Source: Mesorhizobium amorphae CCNWGS0123
GTDB taxonomy: Bacteria; Pseudomonadota; Alphaproteobacteria; Rhizobiales; Rhizobiaceae
NCBI RefSeq assembly: GCF_001686985.1
Contig: NZ_CP015322.1
Location: 682,001-746,000 of the forward strand
Length of the DNA: 64,000 nucleotides
Reading direction: 5' to 3'
A model generated the notes under the pieces. That model saw only the letters and a program-made list of their open reading frames with translations, was not told the DNA's origin and did no database searches. Both the position numbers and the translations under genes were made by a program. Position 1 is the first letter of the stretch. Every line of letters starts with the position of its first letter. Shown here in pieces: positions 53,607 to 62,449 of the stretch.

Positions 53607-55718
53607 ATGACAAACGAAATCCCAACAGTTGTTCTGCGCACCGCGCGTGAAAATGCCGGCTATACGCAATCGTCGCTGGCCCCCCGACTAGGGATTACGC
53701 CAAGCGTAGTCAGCCGCATGGAGAAGGCTGAGTTCACCGAACGGAACGTTGCCTGGCGATATCTAGACGCCGTGGAGAGCACTGAGGGCACGGAGATAAA
53801 GGAATTCTACGATCGGCGGTGGACTCAATCCGAGCGTCCAAGTTTCCTTCACCCCGACCGCGATACCTTGTGGCAGATCGAACAGAGCCTGCACTCTTTG
53901 GCGGCGTTCGAAGCCAAGCCGGATTTCGACCCGATCCTTGGTCGGCCCTTAAACTCCTTGCGATCGCGCCTGTTAGCGACAGCCCAATATCTGTTGCGCA
54001 CTGATCATACGATCGCCTGGGTTGGGCAGATCGGTTTTGGCAAGACGACCGCCCTATCCTACGCAACCGGCCTAACGCTGCCGTCAGATACAGGGCGGCA
54101 GAGCGTTTTCCCTACAGGAAGCGGCCGAATGACCCTATGCGAGGTAGTCATCAAGGTCGCGCCAGCGTTCGGACTGGCCGTTGATTGCCTCAGCGTCGAC
54201 GAAGTTCGGGAACTGGTCAGCGACATGGTCAACGGACTGGCGAAGCGGGAAACCGGAATTTCGACGGAAATGGACCGCGTGCTGCGCGCCATGGCGGGCA
54301 TCCACCGGGAGGCGGTCGTCGATAACGGCAAGAAGCGCTTCGTGGATCCGCTCAAAGTGATGCTCGATGCTGGCGACAAGCCCTACGACATTATCAACCG
54401 CGTCATGGCGCGGCTAAATCTCGAAGCACGAACGGGTAACACCATGATCCTATCCGAAGACAAGGTGGGTGGGCTGGAATGGCTTGCAGGAAACGTCGCA
54501 AAGATCAACTCGGGACAACACTCGGATTTCGGCGTTCCTAACCGGATTACCGTCCTACTCCCTTCCAAGGTTTTGGCAGGGTCGCCCTACGACATCAGCA
54601 TCCTGGATACGAAGGGGATCGAGGGCACGACGCAACGACGCGACCTTCGCTTACAGATTGACGATATTCGTACCCTAACGGTGCTTTGTTCAAGGTTCAA
54701 CGACGCCCCAGGCGACAAACCAATGGCGCTCCTGCGCGAGGTTAGCGACACGCGCTCGGACGCCGCAGAGCGAGGGCGCCTTTGCATCGTCGTTCTGCCC
54801 TGGCTCGATGAAGCGCTTGGCGTGCGCGGCGATGACGGCGCAACGCCAACAACGATCGAGGACGGTTACCTGATCCGAGAGGATCAAGCCCTCGATGCCT
54901 TGAGCCGTGAAGGACTCCCGGAGGTACCAATCTATTTCTACAACGCACTGAAGGAAAATCCGGCAGTCATCTGGAAAAACCTGAACGACCAGATCGGAAA
55001 ACTTCGCGGACGCTATCACGACCGCGCCCAGCAATTGGCGGCAGGTGCAGACGCGCTCGTAAATGACGCACATGCTGCGGCTTCCCTGGAAGCGCGCCAG
55101 CAGATCTCAGAGGCGATCGACCGGTTTGTCGAGCGGAAGGCTGAATTGCCGATGCTGGTACAGGCGGCACACCAGAACCTTATCGAGCAGACCCGCTGGG
55201 GGACCGCCAGCTCCATCGCCGCATCCATGAACCGGCGCGGAGGCTGGTCGCAGTTTTCGGTCCACCATCTGCTCGGCGTCGGCGTCCGCGCGGACGCCGC
55301 GGCCCGCAGCATGAAAGCCTTCATTGGGATCGATGAAATCGTCAAGGATTTAGAGGATCAGTTCCAGCATCTGCCTGACGTCACCCAGTCGTTGGCGGCC
55401 CTTCGCGACGAAATGAAGGACTGGGAACAAGAATTCCTGGCCCAGGCCCTGGCGCTCGGGCGCGCCGCATTTAAACCGCAACTTGATGAAGCCAATGACC
55501 TCTGGCGCGCCTGTGTCGAGCGATGGGGCGGCGGCCCCGGATATCGGGAGGCGGTGGCGGACATGATCGAGGAATGGTTCAAATCAAATGAGGAACTGGA
55601 TGGCGCTCGTCGAGCAGTGGAAAGCGGGCTGAACCAGATTTGGCGGGAACTTGTGCTCAACGCTTTGATCGCCGCGACGCGCATCGATGTGCCGGACAAT
55701 CTCGGAGACCCCACATGA
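53607..55718 (+). CDS. XRE helix-turn-helix fused to a large P-loop GTPase/ATPase domain
   Basis: The ATG at 53607 is chosen (AGGAG upstream); upstream in-frame starts would add up to 48 residues. 703 residues. HTH at about 6-60 (RTARENAGYTQSSLAPRLGI...). P-loop GQIGFGKTT (about 140-148) and DTKG (D334), reminiscent of the G1 and G3 motifs of dynamin-like or septin-type GTPases. A helical C-terminal half (about 460-690) follows. HTH fused to a large NTPase is unusual for a simple repressor; it suits a sensor-regulator of a defence island. It leads the plus-strand set with DUF3800, membrane and DGQHR genes. Confidence 0.7.
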   Translation: MTNEIPTVVLRTARENAGYTQSSLAPRLGITPSVVSRMEKAEFTERNVAWRYLDAVESTEGTEIKEFYDRRWTQSERPSFLHPDRDTLWQIEQSLHSLAAFEAKPDFDPILGRPLNSLRSRLLATAQYLLRTDHTIAWVGQIGFGKTTALSYATGLTLPSDTGRQSVFPTGSGRMTLCEVVIKVAPAFGLAVDCLSVDEVRELVSDMVNGLAKRETGISTEMDRVLRAMAGIHREAVVDNGKKRFVDPLKVMLDAGDKPYDIINRVMARLNLEARTGNTMILSEDKVGGLEWLAGNVAKINSGQHSDFGVPNRITVLLPSKVLAGSPYDISILDTKGIEGTTQRRDLRLQIDDIRTLTVLCSRFNDAPGDKPMALLREVSDTRSDAAERGRLCIVVLPWLDEALGVRGDDGATPTTIEDGYLIREDQALDALSREGLPEVPIYFYNALKENPAVIWKNLNDQIGKLRGRYHDRAQQLAAGADALVNDAHAAASLEARQQISEAIDRFVERKAELPMLVQAAHQNLIEQTRWGTASSIAASMNRRGGWSQFSVHHLLGVGVRADAAARSMKAFIGIDEIVKDLEDQFQHLPDVTQSLAALRDEMKDWEQEFLAQALALGRAAFKPQLDEANDLWRACVERWGGGPGYREAVADMIEEWFKSNEELDGARRAVESGLNQIWRELVLNALIAATRIDVPDNLGDPT

Positions 55719-55776
55719 TAGGTGATGACGCAACGAAGATTGACGTGGATCGGCCAGTCGCGAAAGCCGTGGTTCG

Positions 55777-56640
55777 ATGAGCTGGGCCCTATTTATCGAT
55801 GAATCGGGCCAGGACCAGCGCCAATCGCCTTATGAGGTGTTGGCTGGAGTGGCGATTGAAGACCGCCAGATATGGCCTTTGATCCGGCAGCTTTCAGATG
55901 CGCAGGAGCACTTTTTTGGCCTGCGGCTCTATGAAGCTTACGGGCAAGAGGCCAAGGCGAAAGAGTTGCTGCCGAGGAAAACCTTTCGTCTCGCGGCACA
56001 ACTAGATCCGATAGAAGCCGGGCTGCGCACTACCTTGGCCAAGGAGATCCTACTGGACGGAACCGCCGTCACCAAGCAGCGGCTCACGGCCTTGGCGCAA
56101 GCCAAGATCGCTTATTGTGAGTTTGCGCTCGAGCTGGCGCGCCGACATGGCGCCCAGGCATTTGCGACTATGGCCCCACAAGAGGCGATGCGGCCGCCCA
56201 ACGACGATGCCATGCGCAAAGACTATGCGTTCCTGTTCGAGCGGTTTTACTATTTCCTCAACAGTTCACCTGGTGACCCGATGGGCTACCTGATTTTCGA
56301 TGAACTGGACAAAGCGAAGAGTCATGTCCTGCTTGGTCAGGTCTCCAGCTACTTCATCAAAACAAGGAATGGGCGGGTGCGATCGCGGCTCATCATTCCC
56401 GAGCCATTTTTTGTTCACAGCGACCTTACGACTCTGATTCAGCTAACAGATATTGTCGCTTATGTGATCAGTTGGGGGCTGCGGCTGAAGGGCATGAACG
56501 CCCCCAATCGCGCGGACCTCCTACCGTTGGTAAATCGGGTAAAGCGACTACGCTTCAGCAGAGAAACTGAAGGTGGGGAGAAAATATGGGGTTTCAAGCA
56601 TATTTTGGATTTGCGCCCAACGGGGCTTAAGCCGGCATAA
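55777..56640 (+). CDS. DUF3800 protein
   Basis: 287 residues. The N-terminal LFIDESGQ and a later YLIFDELDKAKSH are the acidic motifs of DUF3800, an RNase H-like fold family found in mobile and defence loci; catalysis is unproven. It starts 58 bp after the HTH-GTPase stop on the same strand, so the two are probably co-transcribed. Confidence 0.75.
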   Translation: MSWALFIDESGQDQRQSPYEVLAGVAIEDRQIWPLIRQLSDAQEHFFGLRLYEAYGQEAKAKELLPRKTFRLAAQLDPIEAGLRTTLAKEILLDGTAVTKQRLTALAQAKIAYCEFALELARRHGAQAFATMAPQEAMRPPNDDAMRKDYAFLFERFYYFLNSSPGDPMGYLIFDELDKAKSHVLLGQVSSYFIKTRNGRVRSRLIIPEPFFVHSDLTTLIQLTDIVAYVISWGLRLKGMNAPNRADLLPLVNRVKRLRFSRETEGGEKIWGFKHILDLRPTGLKPA

Positions 56641-56844
56641 AAAAAGGCAATGCCAGCGTTTCCGCTTACAAAGCCTCCAACAGGATAAATATGTCGGGTC
56701 ACCGCAGATGTCAATGGATGAACCCAAGCGAGCACAGCCTGTAAGCGCCCACTGGCTCGGCGGCGCCAGAATGGATCATCCCTTGAGGTCAAGTATCCTA
56801 TTTCGCCTCGCGGTTGAAGCTTTACCCAGTTCAGGGCTTCAGGG
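56641..56844. other. intergenic
   Basis: No gene or clear terminator; a run of A follows the DUF3800 stop. Confidence 0.35.
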
Positions 56845-57042
56845 GTGGTGGGCGGGAGTTTGTCCCGTTGGCTCGTAGCGATTCTTCCCCGAATTCAAGA
56901 AGAAGTCGCCAAGGCCATCGATATTAACGCGGCTTCGGGGGGAGTCGCCGTTGACCAAATGCTTGCCAATTCCCATTGCGACGAATTCGTGGCACTGGAT
57001 GTCTGCGCGCTCCAGTGGCGCGAGTGGGGGATGAACGGTTGA
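56845..57042 (+). CDS. possible small protein before the membrane gene
   Basis: 65 codons from a GTG; later part reads EEVAKAIDINAASGGVAVDQ and MLANSHCDEFVALDVCALQW. Its stop overlaps the TTG start of the next gene by four bases (TTGA), which favours a real or formerly real gene. No family recognised and no good ribosome site. Confidence 0.35.
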   Translation: MVGGSLSRWLVAILPRIQEEVAKAIDINAASGGVAVDQMLANSHCDEFVALDVCALQWREWGMNG

Positions 57043-57554
57043 GCGAACAATCTGGCTGGTCCTATCTCATCGCTGAATTGAAGGACCGAGCGGTCGGCCC
57101 GACGAAGCATGTCGCTTTCTGGGGGTTCTTCATTTTGGGCGCCCTCGGTTTCGGCGGGTTCGGGATTTGGTTCGAAATCTGGCGCTTGTTCGCAGGTCAG
57201 ACCGGCGGTTCGGCCAACGGCGTCCATACGGCGATGTTCACATACTTCACTGCTTTGGCGGGGTCATCCGCACTGCATCTGATCCTGGTAGACGCCGAGA
57301 AACCCCTGCGGGTATTCGCAATGTTCTGCGCGGCCGTGTTCGTCGTGCTCGCTGTCTGGCAGAGTATGATGAAACCCACTGATGCGTTTTGGGCCTTTGG
57401 GGGAGTGACGCTCGGCTCGTTGCTCGCCGTGGCGATGTGGTGGCTCACCAGTGGCCAGGACGACGCCTTAAAGGACAACATCAAGCCTGACAGCGCCGTA
57501 GGCGGCGACACCAGCAAGCAGCCTCACGGCGATCTGGGTGGTTTCAAGTCATGA
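57039..57554 (+). CDS. small membrane protein of the defence island
   Basis: TTG start at 57039 (in-frame alternative at 56976); 171 residues with about four hydrophobic helices (FWGFFILGALGFGGFGIWF, FTALAGSSALHLILV, VFAMFCAAVFVVLAVW, AFGGVTLGSLLAVAMWWL) and a hydrophilic C-terminal tail. Its stop overlaps the DGQHR gene start (ATGA), so the two are translationally coupled. Family not recognised. Membrane proteins in such islands are often effectors or anchors. Confidence 0.65.
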   Translation: MSEQSGWSYLIAELKDRAVGPTKHVAFWGFFILGALGFGGFGIWFEIWRLFAGQTGGSANGVHTAMFTYFTALAGSSALHLILVDAEKPLRVFAMFCAAVFVVLAVWQSMMKPTDAFWAFGGVTLGSLLAVAMWWLTSGQDDALKDNIKPDSAVGGDTSKQPHGDLGGFKS

Positions 57555-58768
57555 CACGAGCAACATTCCCCCTCACCCGCAAAGCGGTTCTGGTCGAACA
57601 GCCGATGTACAAATTCTTTGCGACCTCGATCCCTGCCGAAGTTCTCCTGCAGGTCGCTTTCAGCGATGTGATGTCAGCGGCGATAAAGCCCGATGGAAAG
57701 GGTTACACGGTCAACGCGACGCAACGCGCGAGGCGCGATGATCGGTTGAGGCAGATTGCTGCATACATCGATCGAGAGGATTCGGGCTTTCCAAATTCAA
57801 TAATCCTTGCGGCGAACTATCGCGAGGACGGGCTGATCGAGCAAGACGACGATCCTAGCGTGGCTGTCAGGCGCTGGAGTGTGGAAGAGGATGGCTGCGG
57901 CGGCTACACAATCACGATCCCGACCGCGGACAAGCTCGCCGCGGTGATTGATGGCCAGCACCGTCTTTTCGCCTTCGCCAAATCCGGGCGCGAGGAAAGA
58001 CTGGATATGAATCTGCTCTGCTCCGTCTTCCTCGATTTGCAGAAGCCGTACCAAGCGCAGTTGTTCGCGACGATCAACTCGACGCAGAAGCCGGTCGACA
58101 AAAGCCTCACTTATGAGCTGTTCGGCTACAACATTGAGGAGGAGCCTGATCAGATGTGGTCACCCGACAAGCTGGCGGTCTTCCTGACCCGAAAGCTGGC
58201 GACCGAAGAGGGATCTCCCTTGAGAGGGCGGATCATCGTTGCCCCGCAGCTTGACGAAACGCTCCAGGCAATGGCCGGCGAAGGCAATTGGAAGGTCTCA
58301 ACCGCAGTGATCGTCGAAGGTATCATGCGGCTCTTCTCGAGCAATCCGAAGCGCGACACGCAGTTAATGCTGACGCCTACGAGGCAATCGCGCGCCGTCC
58401 TGCTGAAGGGTCCCAAGGACAGCACGCCGTTGCGCTCGTACTTTATAGCGGTCAATGACAACCTCATCTACACGATGGTCATGAATTTCCTCATGGCGTG
58501 CGAAGACCTATTCTGGTCAAAAGCGAAGCCCGACTCCTTCATAACCCGGGCCGTAGGCGTCCAAGCCCTATTCGATGTTTTCAGGAAACAACTGGTGGCG
58601 CGTTCGCTGGCCAACAAGGATCTGAGAAAGGATTTCTTCATCGAGGCCCTTGCTCCGGCGAGCGAAATCGATTTCGCCGACGAAGAGTTCAAGAAGGCTT
58701 CCAGTACGGGCCGGACGCTTATCCGAAAGGCGATAGAGGCTGCCCTGGCTCCGCCGGAACTGTTTTAA
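57551..58768 (+). CDS. dndB-like: DGQHR-domain protein (DndB-like, DNA phosphorothioation-associated)
   Basis: 405 residues. The signature VIDGQHRLFAF begins at D134, followed by LFATINSTQKPVDKSLTYEL, both diagnostic of the DGQHR/DndB family. DndB in phosphorothioation islands is a DNA-binding regulator of dnd genes; related DGQHR proteins occur in several dnd-type loci. It converges on the minus-strand operon holding DndD- and DndE-like genes, which supports the assignment. Coupled by overlap with the upstream membrane protein. Confidence 0.8.
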   Translation: MTRATFPLTRKAVLVEQPMYKFFATSIPAEVLLQVAFSDVMSAAIKPDGKGYTVNATQRARRDDRLRQIAAYIDREDSGFPNSIILAANYREDGLIEQDDDPSVAVRRWSVEEDGCGGYTITIPTADKLAAVIDGQHRLFAFAKSGREERLDMNLLCSVFLDLQKPYQAQLFATINSTQKPVDKSLTYELFGYNIEEEPDQMWSPDKLAVFLTRKLATEEGSPLRGRIIVAPQLDETLQAMAGEGNWKVSTAVIVEGIMRLFSSNPKRDTQLMLTPTRQSRAVLLKGPKDSTPLRSYFIAVNDNLIYTMVMNFLMACEDLFWSKAKPDSFITRAVGVQALFDVFRKQLVARSLANKDLRKDFFIEALAPASEIDFADEEFKKASSTGRTLIRKAIEAALAPPELF

Positions 58769-58914
58769 GCCGCTTGCATGCGCAGACCGTTGGCACGAGA
58801 CCCGCTTGCCTGGTCTCAGAGCAAGCTGCCTAGGGAGCTATGTTTTGAGGTAGACGGGACAGGAGTTGGGAGTCACTCAGCCTGGACATCAATTGGATTC
58901 GCCGCGCCATGATG

Positions 58915-59793
58915 TCAGTCCTTGATTTGGGTCTTCTCGAACAGGTGTATACGAAAATCTGTCGCATAGGCGCTCGCCGCGACCTCCTTGACCAAATGGC
59001 CCTGCCAGGTGGGCTTCAAGCCGAAAACGCTTTGGATCTTAGCCAGTGCCATCTTCCCGTCGGCCAACCTGCGCCGTGCTTTTTTGCGAGAAGCAGGGGA
59101 TAGAGACTGGAGGTACGTCTCGGTTCCGCCACGGAGTTTCTTCAAGCGAGACTTGAAAGTCTTCCAGTCGCCCTTTTGGCCGATCACGCCGCTCTTGATC
59201 AACTTCATCGATCGGCACAAAGAAGCATCTGCGTAGAACGTGTTGCCCAACACGCCTTCCATCTGCTTCTCCTTGTGCATCTCGTAGCTCACGTACTTGC
59301 ACATTGCGGCCCAGAATTGGCGATCGACTACGGCTTCCACCTTTGTCTCGATCTCGACGGGCGAACGCTTGCCCAATCCGTGCAATGACACGTCGTGCTC
59401 AATATAGGTCTCGATATCGGCATGATTGATCAGGATGTTCTCGGCCTCGTGCTCGGCCAAGAACATCAAGCCATCCAATCCATGCATCTCGAAAATCGGA
59501 TCGGTACACTCTCGGAACTTGTCATAGCCGTCGTGCGAGACCGAGACTTCGCCGTCCAGCAATCCGTAGACCCGCTTGTTCTTCTCCCTCTGAACCTTGA
59601 CGCTGTGCTTGACGGCACCGCACCCCGTTCCCTTCTCATGAGGGACTTGGAACTCGAGAAACTCACCCTTGCCCGGACCGATCAGGCGTTGGTAAAGCTC
59701 GGCATCGCTATCATCCTCGACGACCACGATGACCTTACCCAAGTACAGGCTTTCAAGCTCGTTCTTGCTGCGCAGCTGGTTGAAGTCGGGCAT
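58915..59793 (-). CDS. DUF4435/TOPRIM-type protein (AriB-like)
   Basis: The ATG at 59793 is chosen because it overlaps the stop of the upstream ATPase gene by ATGA; 292 residues. TOPRIM-like motifs: VIVVVEDDSDAELY with E26, and VYGLLDGEV with D80 and E82. In PARIS defence, AriB is a DUF4435 TOPRIM nuclease encoded directly after the AriA ATPase; length and order agree here. In OLD-type systems the same two domains are fused. It would be the DNA- or RNA-cleaving effector. Last gene of the minus-strand operon. Confidence 0.7.
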   Translation of the reverse strand: MPDFNQLRSKNELESLYLGKVIVVVEDDSDAELYQRLIGPGKGEFLEFQVPHEKGTGCGAVKHSVKVQREKNKRVYGLLDGEVSVSHDGYDKFRECTDPIFEMHGLDGLMFLAEHEAENILINHADIETYIEHDVSLHGLGKRSPVEIETKVEAVVDRQFWAAMCKYVSYEMHKEKQMEGVLGNTFYADASLCRSMKLIKSGVIGQKGDWKTFKSRLKKLRGGTETYLQSLSPASRKKARRRLADGKMALAKIQSVFGLKPTWQGHLVKEVAASAYATDFRIHLFEKTQIKD

Positions 59794-60956
59794 CAGTCCA
59801 TCTCGTCCGTGATGATGTAACCGCCTTTCACCAACCCATTCTCTTCGGTTTCGAAGTCGTAGGCAGCGATCAGTTCGCGATTGTGCGTGGTGAGGATCAT
59901 CGACAGTGCAGGGTAGCGTCGAAGCAGGCTCTTGATCGCCTCGAACATTCGGTTCATCCACCTCGAATGCAGATGAATGTCGATCTCGTCGACGAGGACG
60001 ACCGTGTTCGTCGTCATATGGGTTAGCACCCGAGCGATGATCTGAAGAATGGCCCGTTCACCGTGGCTCAAAGCCGACAGGCCATGGTTCCCATGAGCCG
60101 TACGCACGAAGGTTTTCAATAGTTCGCGGGTCGGTGGCAGAATCTCTTTGGTAGGGTCCTCCCGGAAGATGAGCTCGTTCACGAAGGCAAGCAGCTCGTC
60201 CACGCGTCTGTCTCCACCTTCTCTATCCCTGACCGCGAGCCACTCGAGCCACACGAGGACGTTGTCGATCGAAGTCCCCCAATCCGGCCCATCGGATCCG
60301 AAAAGCTGCGCGGGCTGATAGCCCCACCCGATGGGCCTGGTGACTGACTGCGCGGCGGAGGGTGGCACCATTCGTCGGTCTGCCGGGAAGTAGAGTATCG
60401 AGGGCATTAACTGGGAGAGCCCGAAGAGCTCGCTCGGTGGTAGATCGCGCATAGCCAAGATGTTGCCGAACAGAAGACGCCCTAGCTCATCGGTCTCTTC
60501 CAACGTGACGAGACCGGTGGTCGTCATCTTCAGGCCGAGCCTCGCCCAGACGCCAGCCTGGGCGTCTGTTTCAAGTTTGTCGGCGTCCCATGTCTGCAGC
60601 GGATACTCTTGCCCGGTCCAGATAGAGAGCAGAACAGTCTGGGTGCGTCCATCGATGGTCCAAGTGGACCTAATGTCCAGCTGCGCCAAGCCCTCGGCGT
60701 TCGGCTCGGAGAAACGTCCGGTTGCCGGATAGTTCATCAAACCGAACAAACTGTAGATCGTATCCAGCACCGTCGTCTTGCCGTGGGCATTGGCGGCCAG
60801 CAGCATGTACAGGTTGGCCGGCCCTGCATCCCGTGGATCGTGGCCCTCGTGACTCACGCCGTAGAAGTCGAAGCGCTTGCTCCCCTGACGAAAGGGGCCG
60901 AGACCGTCCAGCTCCAGACCGATCAGTCTCCAGTCAGAGATCTCCACCAAAACCAT
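59793..60956 (-). CDS. AAA/ABC-type ATPase (AriA/OLD-like)
   Basis: The ATG at 60956 follows GAGGTG; a GTG at 60962 overlapping the previous stop is possible. 387 residues. Walker A ANAHGKTT (about 50-57), signature LSHGERAILQIIARVL (about 297), Walker B VVLVDEIDIHLHSRW, and ILTTHNRELI. This is the AAA15/AAA21 RecF/OLD-type ATPase fold. Pairing with the TOPRIM gene by four-base overlap is the PARIS layout. In PARIS the ATPase assembles a sensor scaffold that releases the nuclease upon phage anti-restriction activity. Confidence 0.75.
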   Translation of the reverse strand: MVLVEISDWRLIGLELDGLGPFRQGSKRFDFYGVSHEGHDPRDAGPANLYMLLAANAHGKTTVLDTIYSLFGLMNYPATGRFSEPNAEGLAQLDIRSTWTIDGRTQTVLLSIWTGQEYPLQTWDADKLETDAQAGVWARLGLKMTTTGLVTLEETDELGRLLFGNILAMRDLPPSELFGLSQLMPSILYFPADRRMVPPSAAQSVTRPIGWGYQPAQLFGSDGPDWGTSIDNVLVWLEWLAVRDREGGDRRVDELLAFVNELIFREDPTKEILPPTRELLKTFVRTAHGNHGLSALSHGERAILQIIARVLTHMTTNTVVLVDEIDIHLHSRWMNRMFEAIKSLLRRYPALSMILTTHNRELIAAYDFETEENGLVKGGYIITDEMD

Positions 60957-60958
60957 GT

Positions 60959-62449
60959 TCACCTCACTGCCGCGATGATGTCGGCCGGCGTGACGCGCCC
61001 GCCATGTACGCGAACGATCTGTTTGCCTGCGAATTTCACAAGCATGTCTCCCTTGCCCAGCAAATCCTCAGCACCGCCATCGTCCAGAATGATGCGGGAT
61101 TCCGATGCTTTTTGAACCGTGAGAGCAATGCGGCTCGGCACGTTCGAGCGAAGCATGCCAGGGAAAGTGGCGGCCTCGGGTCGCTGGGTGGCGAGGACGA
61201 GATGAATGCCCACGCTGCGGGCTTTCTGCGCAAGCCTGATCAGTGGAACGTCCACCTCAGGGCGCGTCATCAGCAGATCGCCCAGTTCGTCGATCACGGC
61301 CACGATGCGACGCAGGCCCGCTCCATTGGCATTCGCTTCAGCAATATCCCGGGCCTTGAAGCGTTCGAGCACGTCTCGCCGATTGTCCATAGCCTCAACT
61401 AGGCCCTCAAGCGCATGGAGAGACGCCTCGGGAGACACTACAGTACCGCCGCCAATCAGATTCGGAAGATCACGATAGCCGGCAAACTCCACCGCCTTGG
61501 GATCGATCAGTAGAAGTTCAGGGCGATGCTCCTGCCGCATCAGCAATGACAGCATGATGGTGTGGAGGCACATGCTCTTGCCGCTGCCCGTCGTGCCGCC
61601 GACGAAGAGATGCGGCGCCTCCGCTAGATCAAGCAGAAAAGGTTCGCCCATCACGTCCGTGCCGACGCAGATCGGAAGGCTCATGGCCACGGCAGCCTGG
61701 CTGGATAGCCCCGCAGCCAACTCCGACCAACCCACGGTGCGCCAGGCAGAGGAAGGGCGAGGGATGTCGAGTATGACCGTGCGAGCCGATGACCCCAGAG
61801 ACACGGATACGGCCGCATCGCCTAGGCCGAGCGCAAATGCAATCTTGGAAGTACCCCGGCGGAGGCGATCCAAATCGTCCAGCAGTCCAAGCTCGAATGT
61901 GTACCTCGTCAGGCGGGGGCCCTCGAAACTTGAGACGAGCTTGGCGCCCACGCCGATCTGACCCAATACCTTGGTTACGCGCTCGCCCAGGGCAACGGAG
62001 TCGGATTCGACGCTTTCGGATGAGCCGGTTCGCTCCGCGAACAGCTCGTCCACGATATAACGATTGATGTCAGCACCGCTGGAGAGATCGGCACTGATGA
62101 CCGCGATACCACGTCGTACATGACGCTGAAGGCAGTCATGAAAAACGTCCTCGTCCTGGAACAGGTCTCTTCCTTCGTAGATGGACAACAGGCCGCGATA
62201 GAGGTCCGTAAAATCCTCCTGCTCGCCTTTGCCTTCGCCGGTGAGCTGCTGCGAATGGAGCTCTGCACCTCCAGGCCTTGCCGAGACGGTAGCATAGGTC
62301 TCGGGATCGGGGGCCTCGGCTATTTGCAGGGACCGCGTCAAGGCTATGCGGGCGATGGTCCACCACTCGAGGTCGCGATTCCAACCCTCCTTCATGATCC
62401 GAGAAAGCTGGTCCTTCTCCTTCGGAGTGATTCTGACACGAGCAACCAT
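60959..62449 (-). CDS. dndE-like: DndE-FtsK fusion protein
   Basis: 496 residues; the ATG overlaps the stop of the upstream DndD-like gene (TAATG). Residues 1-115 read like DndE: RVRITPKEKDQLSRIM, WWTIARIALTRSLQIAE, DFTDLYRGLLSIYEG and CLQRHVRRGIAVI, matching the DndE pattern (KDQL...R.TG...W...RWA.C.SL...Y.ALL...HLHRGI). Residues from about 190 form an FtsK/SpoIIIE motor: Walker A GGTTGSGKS (about 287), LLLIDPKAVEFAGY, Walker B VIDELGDLLM, ATQRPEAAT. DndE recognises or holds modification-site DNA; the motor would translocate it. I know of no described DndE-FtsK fusion. Confidence 0.75.
   Translation of the reverse strand: MVARVRITPKEKDQLSRIMKEGWNRDLEWWTIARIALTRSLQIAEAPDPETYATVSARPGGAELHSQQLTGEGKGEQEDFTDLYRGLLSIYEGRDLFQDEDVFHDCLQRHVRRGIAVISADLSSGADINRYIVDELFAERTGSSESVESDSVALGERVTKVLGQIGVGAKLVSSFEGPRLTRYTFELGLLDDLDRLRRGTSKIAFALGLGDAAVSVSLGSSARTVILDIPRPSSAWRTVGWSELAAGLSSQAAVAMSLPICVGTDVMGEPFLLDLAEAPHLFVGGTTGSGKSMCLHTIMLSLLMRQEHRPELLLIDPKAVEFAGYRDLPNLIGGGTVVSPEASLHALEGLVEAMDNRRDVLERFKARDIAEANANGAGLRRIVAVIDELGDLLMTRPEVDVPLIRLAQKARSVGIHLVLATQRPEAATFPGMLRSNVPSRIALTVQKASESRIILDDGGAEDLLGKGDMLVKFAGKQIVRVHGGRVTPADIIAAVR

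Noticed and set aside
58787..58805. sigma54-like TTGGCACGAGACCCGC
   Set aside because: The -12 element is CCGC instead of TTGC, and it lies in a convergent gap pointing into the end of the minus-strand operon.
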